A stretch of DNA of 64,000 nucleotides, from assembly GCF_045689235.1 (NCBI RefSeq), contig NZ_CP136864.1:868001-932000 (forward strand), in the 5' to 3' direction. Numbering within the stretch: the first letter of the stretch is position 1; every line of letters starts with the position of its first letter. The DNA is from Congregibacter variabilis. GTDB taxonomy: Bacteria > Pseudomonadota > Gammaproteobacteria > Pseudomonadales > Halieaceae. Position numbers and translations under genes: made by a program. This document shows positions 60,674 to 64,000 of this stretch, in pieces. The notes beneath the pieces were generated by a model. The model searched no databases and had not been told where the DNA came from. It saw only the letters and a list, made by a program, of their open reading frames with translations.

Positions 60674-63600
60674 CTACTGCCCGAAGACCCAAGTCCCCTT
60701 CCAGCTGTTAAAGTCCGCGCCGATAGTGCTGTTTTGCTCAAAAAAACCATCGCTGGGTAGTGTCCCAGCACTGGGCAAGTCCGCGCCCTCGGTCACGTTA
60801 CTGCTATCGAGGAAGCTCTGCACTGCGGCCTCATCATCACCCTCGTTTACCGTGGTGCAATTGAGCTGAACACCGTCAAAGGTAATGCCCGTACCGAGCA
60901 AGTTCAGCGACTCGCCCTGAACACGTAGACAGCTCTCACCACTTAAGACCGCCGAGTTGAACAGGAACAGACCTGTTCCGCGGCGTAAACGAATCGCACG
61001 CTGATCCGAGCGCGCGGCAATGGTCATGTTGGCAATGGAAGGATTGGCCACCGGCGTTGCCAACTCATCTCCTTCGCGGTTGTCTGCCTCGATACCATTG
61101 TCACCCGCATCAGTTTGCTCGATGTAGAGATACTGCACGCGCCCTACCCAACCATCGGTCCAATCAAGGGAATCATCAGAGTTGCCCGTAAGCACTACGT
61201 ACTTTGCGTCTACGGTGCCGCCGAAGAACTCTATACCATCGTCCAGATTGTTATGGACCTGTACATACTCCACGGTAGTTCCCTTACCCACACCCTGGAA
61301 TGCAATACCGTTGAGCTGGTTCTCCGGATCTACGTTTGAGCCCGCGTACTTAACCACCAGATAGCGAAGGGTTCCCGACGAATCGTCAGGCTGATCACCG
61401 CCAAATAACCCAGAGTTCGCTTCACCTTCTTTGGTGCAAGCGGCAGTTCCACCATCGGCACCTTCGGGACAATCGTTGATGGGCGCAAAGCCATTGATTA
61501 CCAGCCCACCCCAAAGGCCTCGACTGCTGTCGCTTACGGTGCCCTGAATATCGGCGATAGCCGTCATGGTGACAGGCATTTCCTGCGTTCCATTGGCCTG
61601 GATCTCGGATCCTCGATTTATAACCAAAAAGTCTTCGGCGTCAGCGCCGATAATAGTCACTCCAGACTCAATACTAAGAATTGCCGGCATGCCCTCTCCA
61701 CCGATAGTGACCTTGCCATCAAGGATGTAGTTGCTATCGCGAGTCAGGTTCAGGTCACTGGTGTAGGTGCCGCTGAGGACACAGGCAGTCTTACCACCCA
61801 CGGTATTCGCCGCTTCGCTTGTCCCTACTGGACAACCAAAGCTCACACCCGCGTCTGGCATGCCTACGGTCCATCCTGCGGTCCAATCTGATGCATCACT
61901 TTCGATGGCTCCAATAAAGCTTGTGTCATCGAAAAAGACATCGCCGGCCAAATCCGCGGGCGCCGCCGCATTGGACCCTTCGGCAACATTACTGCCATCA
62001 AGGAAGGCCTGCACCGCCGCCACATCGTCACCCTCATTAACCGTCGAGCAATCGAGCGTTACCCCATCAAAGATGATGCTTTCGCCGAGTTGGTTCAATG
62101 ACTCGCCCTGAATACGCAAACAACTATCACTGCCTTGTACCACCGTGTTGTACAACTCAAGCCCAGTGCCCCGGCGTAAGCGAATCGCGCGCTCCGCAGG
62201 GTTACCGGTAATCGTCATGTTGGCGATACGCGGCATAGAGCGAGGACTGGCGTTCTCGTCCCCCTCGCGGCTGTCCGCTTCGATGCCGTTGTCACCGGTG
62301 TCGTCCGCCTGATCAATCACCAGGTACTGGATCGAGCCTTGCCAGCCATCAGTCCAATCGAGAGAGTCGTCAGCATTGCCTGTGAGCACGATATATTTGG
62401 CGTTTGTGGTTCCGCCAAAGAACTCGATGCCATCATCAAGATTGTTGTGGACCTGGACAAATTCCACCGTAGTACCAGAACCGGTGCCCTGAAAAGCGAT
62501 GCCATTGAGCTGGTTTTCTGGGTCAACATTGGATCCCGCGAACTTCACGACAACGTAGCGAAGCGTCCCTGAGCTATCCGCAGAATCGTCACCGCCGAAA
62601 GTGCCGGAGTTAGCCTCACCCTCCTTCGTGCACGCTGCGCTACCCCCTACGGCGCCTTCAGGGCAATCGTTGATCGGCGCCTTACCATTAATCACAAGCC
62701 CGCCCCACAAACCTCTGTCGGCGTCGATGTCTGCAGTGCCTTCTACGTCTGCCCGGGCAGTAAACACAATGGGCTGAGACGCAGAGCCGCCAGCCATGAT
62801 CTGCGCGTTTTGAGAGATCACAAGAAAGTCAAAATTGGTGCCACCGAACACCGTAGTACCTGGCTGAATCATCAGGGTGTTGGTGCTTGAACCGTCGCCT
62901 ACAGTGACTTTACCTACCAACTGATAGAGATTGTTGTTGGTCAGAGACAGGTCTGTGGTGATGGTGCCTTCGATGTCGCAAACTCGTTTGCTATCAATAC
63001 TTTCACCATTACTGACGGTTCCCGCAGGACAGCCCAGATCGGGTTGTCCAGGGTTGCTCACCGAGCCACTCAGAGTCCATCCATCCGTCCAGTTCTCTGC
63101 GCCGAAGGCACCGACAAAGCCGGTGTCATCCAAACGTGTGTCTGTTGGGGTTACAGCGCTAACCTGGTCGCCCAGCTGAGATACCTCAATTGCGCTATCG
63201 AGATAGGCTTCCACAGAGCCGTCATCATCGTTGTTGTGCATGGTTGTGCAGCTGAAAGTGGTGCCCGCAAAGCTCAAATCCGTGCCCAGCTTGTCCCGAG
63301 ATGTACCGTCGATGCGCAGACACGTATCTGAGCCAGTCACAATCCCGTTGAAGAACATGCCGCCGGTGCCTCGACGCAGACGTATGGAGTTCTCAGCGCT
63401 GCTCCCAAAGAATGAGAAATTGGCTATCGCCGGCATAGCGACCGGCGACGCTGCTTCATCGCCTTCGCGGTTATCTGCCTCAATCACGTTGTCGGCAGAG
63501 TCAGACTGCTCTACGTAAAGATACTGAATAGATCCCTGCCACCCATCGGTCCAGTCCAGAGAGTCATCAGCATTACCGGTGAGCACCACGTATTTTGCGC

Positions 63601-64000
63601 TGGTGGTGCCGCCAAAAAACTCTATGCCATCATCGAGGTTGTTGTGAACCTGAACATATTCCACTGTAGTGCCAGAACCGGTGCCCTGGAAGGCAATACC
63701 GTTGAGTTGATTCTCTGGATCAACGTTGGAGCCTGCATAGCGAACCTGAACGTAGCGAAGTACACCAGAACTGTCTGCGGGGTCATCACCACCAAAAGTA
63801 CCTGAGTTTGCTTCACCTTCTTTTGTACACTGTGCGGTTCCGCCCTGGGCACCCTCGGGACAGTCGTTAATCGGCGCAAAACCGTTAATCACAATGCCGC
63901 CCCATAAACCGCGATCGTTTGCCTCGACATCGCCGGCCACATCGGCCGCCGCAGTAAAAATGATGGGTTGCTCGCGGGTGCCCTGAGCATCTATCTGTGC
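60674..64000 (-). CDS. Giant repetitive surface/exported protein, TonB-receptor partner (5' end outside window)
   Basis: The frame runs from the right edge to a stop at 60674 (about 1108 codons in the window) with no start visible; a GTG at 63940 is internal to a repeat. At least three repeats of ~398 residues are present, each with RGLWGGLVINGFAPINDCPE, a CTKEGEANSG segment, AGSNVDPENQLNGIAFQG, VQVHNNLDDGIEFFGGT, DDSLDWTDGWQG and RLRRGTG. The motifs suggest a right-handed beta-helix with Cys pairs. Proteins with one such unit are commonly encoded beside TonB-dependent receptors in marine bacteria. Function unknown; surface capture of a ligand for the receptor is an inference. Confidence 0.8.
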   Translation of the reverse strand, partial: AQIDAQGTREQPIIFTAAADVAGDVEANDRGLWGGIVINGFAPINDCPEGAQGGTAQCTKEGEANSGTFGGDDPADSSGVLRYVQVRYAGSNVDPENQLNGIAFQGTGSGTTVEYVQVHNNLDDGIEFFGGTTSAKYVVLTGNADDSLDWTDGWQGSIQYLYVEQSDSADNVIEADNREGDEAASPVAMPAIANFSFFGSSAENSIRLRRGTGGMFFNGIVTGSDTCLRIDGTSRDKLGTDLSFAGTTFSCTTMHNNDDDGSVEAYLDSAIEVSQLGDQVSAVTPTDTRLDDTGFVGAFGAENWTDGWTLSGSVSNPGQPDLGCPAGTVSNGESIDSKRVCDIEGTITTDLSLTNNNLYQLVGKVTVGDGSSTNTLMIQPGTTVFGGTNFDFLVISQNAQIMAGGSASQPIVFTARADVEGTADIDADRGLWGGLVINGKAPINDCPEGAVGGSAACTKEGEANSGTFGGDDSADSSGTLRYVVVKFAGSNVDPENQLNGIAFQGTGSGTTVEFVQVHNNLDDGIEFFGGTTNAKYIVLTGNADDSLDWTDGWQGSIQYLVIDQADDTGDNGIEADSREGDENASPRSMPRIANMTITGNPAERAIRLRRGTGLELYNTVVQGSDSCLRIQGESLNQLGESIIFDGVTLDCSTVNEGDDVAAVQAFLDGSNVAEGSNAAAPADLAGDVFFDDTSFIGAIESDASDWTAGWTVGMPDAGVSFGCPVGTSEAANTVGGKTACVLSGTYTSDLNLTRDSNYILDGKVTIGGEGMPAILSIESGVTIIGADAEDFLVINRGSEIQANGTQEMPVTMTAIADIQGTVSDSSRGLWGGLVINGFAPINDCPEGADGGTAACTKEGEANSGLFGGDQPDDSSGTLRYLVVKYAGSNVDPENQLNGIAFQGVGKGTTVEYVQVHNNLDDGIEFFGGTVDAKYVVLTGNSDDSLDWTDGWVGRVQYLYIEQTDAGDNGIEADNREGDELATPVANPSIANMTIAARSDQRAIRLRRGTGLFLFNSAVLSGESCLRVQGESLNLLGTGITFDGVQLNCTTVNEGDDEAAVQSFLDSSNVTEGADLPSAGTLPSDGFFEQNSTIGADFNSWKGTWVFGQ
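60674..64000 (-). repeat. Tandem ~1.2-kb coding repeats
   Basis: The RGLWGG codon block recurs at 63913, 62716 and 61522, a period of 1197 and 1194 bp (399 and 398 codons). Long stretches of DNA such as those encoding VQVHNNLDDGIEFFGGT are near-identical between units, pointing to recent duplication or gene conversion. At least one more unit boundary lies outside the window. Confidence 0.85.

Noticed and set aside
63231..63518. Plus-strand small frames within the giant repeat gene
   Set aside because: They recur at equivalent places in each repeat unit, as expected for shadows of duplicated coding DNA.

Overview
The window looks like chromosome of a marine, aerobic, heterotrophic gammaproteobacterium. 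My best guess is the Halieaceae / OM60-NOR5 (Congregibacter-like) neighbourhood. That is inferred from the mix of TamAB, Slt, PilU, a TonB-dependent receptor, a CYP153-like P450, paired acyl-CoA dehydrogenases and many lipoproteins, not from a marker gene. I see no rRNA operon, insertion sequence, integrase or CRISPR array. One tRNA gene, tRNA-Arg(CCU), is present.

Layout. 1-3.2 kb (-): a coupled run of two lipoproteins, a helix-turn-helix protein with a histone-like Lys/Ala tail, and the 5' part of rlmL, cut by the left edge. 3.4-4.6 kb (+): a class V aminotransferase. 4.6-11.3 kb (-): methyltransferase, tamA, tamB and a YdjM-like membrane protein, centred on outer-membrane protein assembly. 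11.5-15.2 kb: small asparaginase-like protein, thiolase-like protein, S1/P1 nuclease and dienelactone hydrolase. 15.3-19.0 kb (-): esterase, PlsC-like acyltransferase and Orn/Lys/Arg decarboxylase. 19.2-26.7 kb: a SRPBCC-SDR fusion, two acyl-CoA dehydrogenases followed by a 27-residue membrane microprotein, an M20 amidohydrolase, avtA and slyX. 26.8-29.2 kb: a Sui1-type factor, an AT-rich gap with a possibly structured RNA, a small phage-lysozyme-like protein, and two arsenosugar-type glycosyltransferases. 29.3-36.3 kb: Slt, a DUF481 protein, small lipoproteins, a CuyA/DcyD-like PLP lyase with an Asp/Glu racemase, and a creatininase-family protein.

36.4-45.7 kb (+) is the most unusual region. 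It is a tightly coupled six-gene cluster: triheme cytochrome c, DUF1592-type lipoprotein with a CXXCH, Tat-exported DUF1552 protein, a Lipoprotein_15-type repeat protein, a secreted protein of unknown function, and a membrane-anchored alpha/beta hydrolase. A sigma70-like promoter overlapped by an inverted repeat lies in front. All products look exported, so I read it as an envelope redox or degradation system of unknown substrate.

45.8-57.8 kb: amidohydrolase, tRNA-Arg, pilU, quinone oxidoreductase, CoA-transferase, DUF3429/DUF3833 pair, a small secreted protein behind four Pho-box-like 11-bp repeats and followed by a structured 3' region with an intrinsic terminator, prpE-like acyl-CoA synthetase, pgi, and the P450. 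57.9-64 kb (-): a TonB-dependent receptor downstream of a giant surface protein made of at least three ~398-residue repeats, which runs off the right edge.
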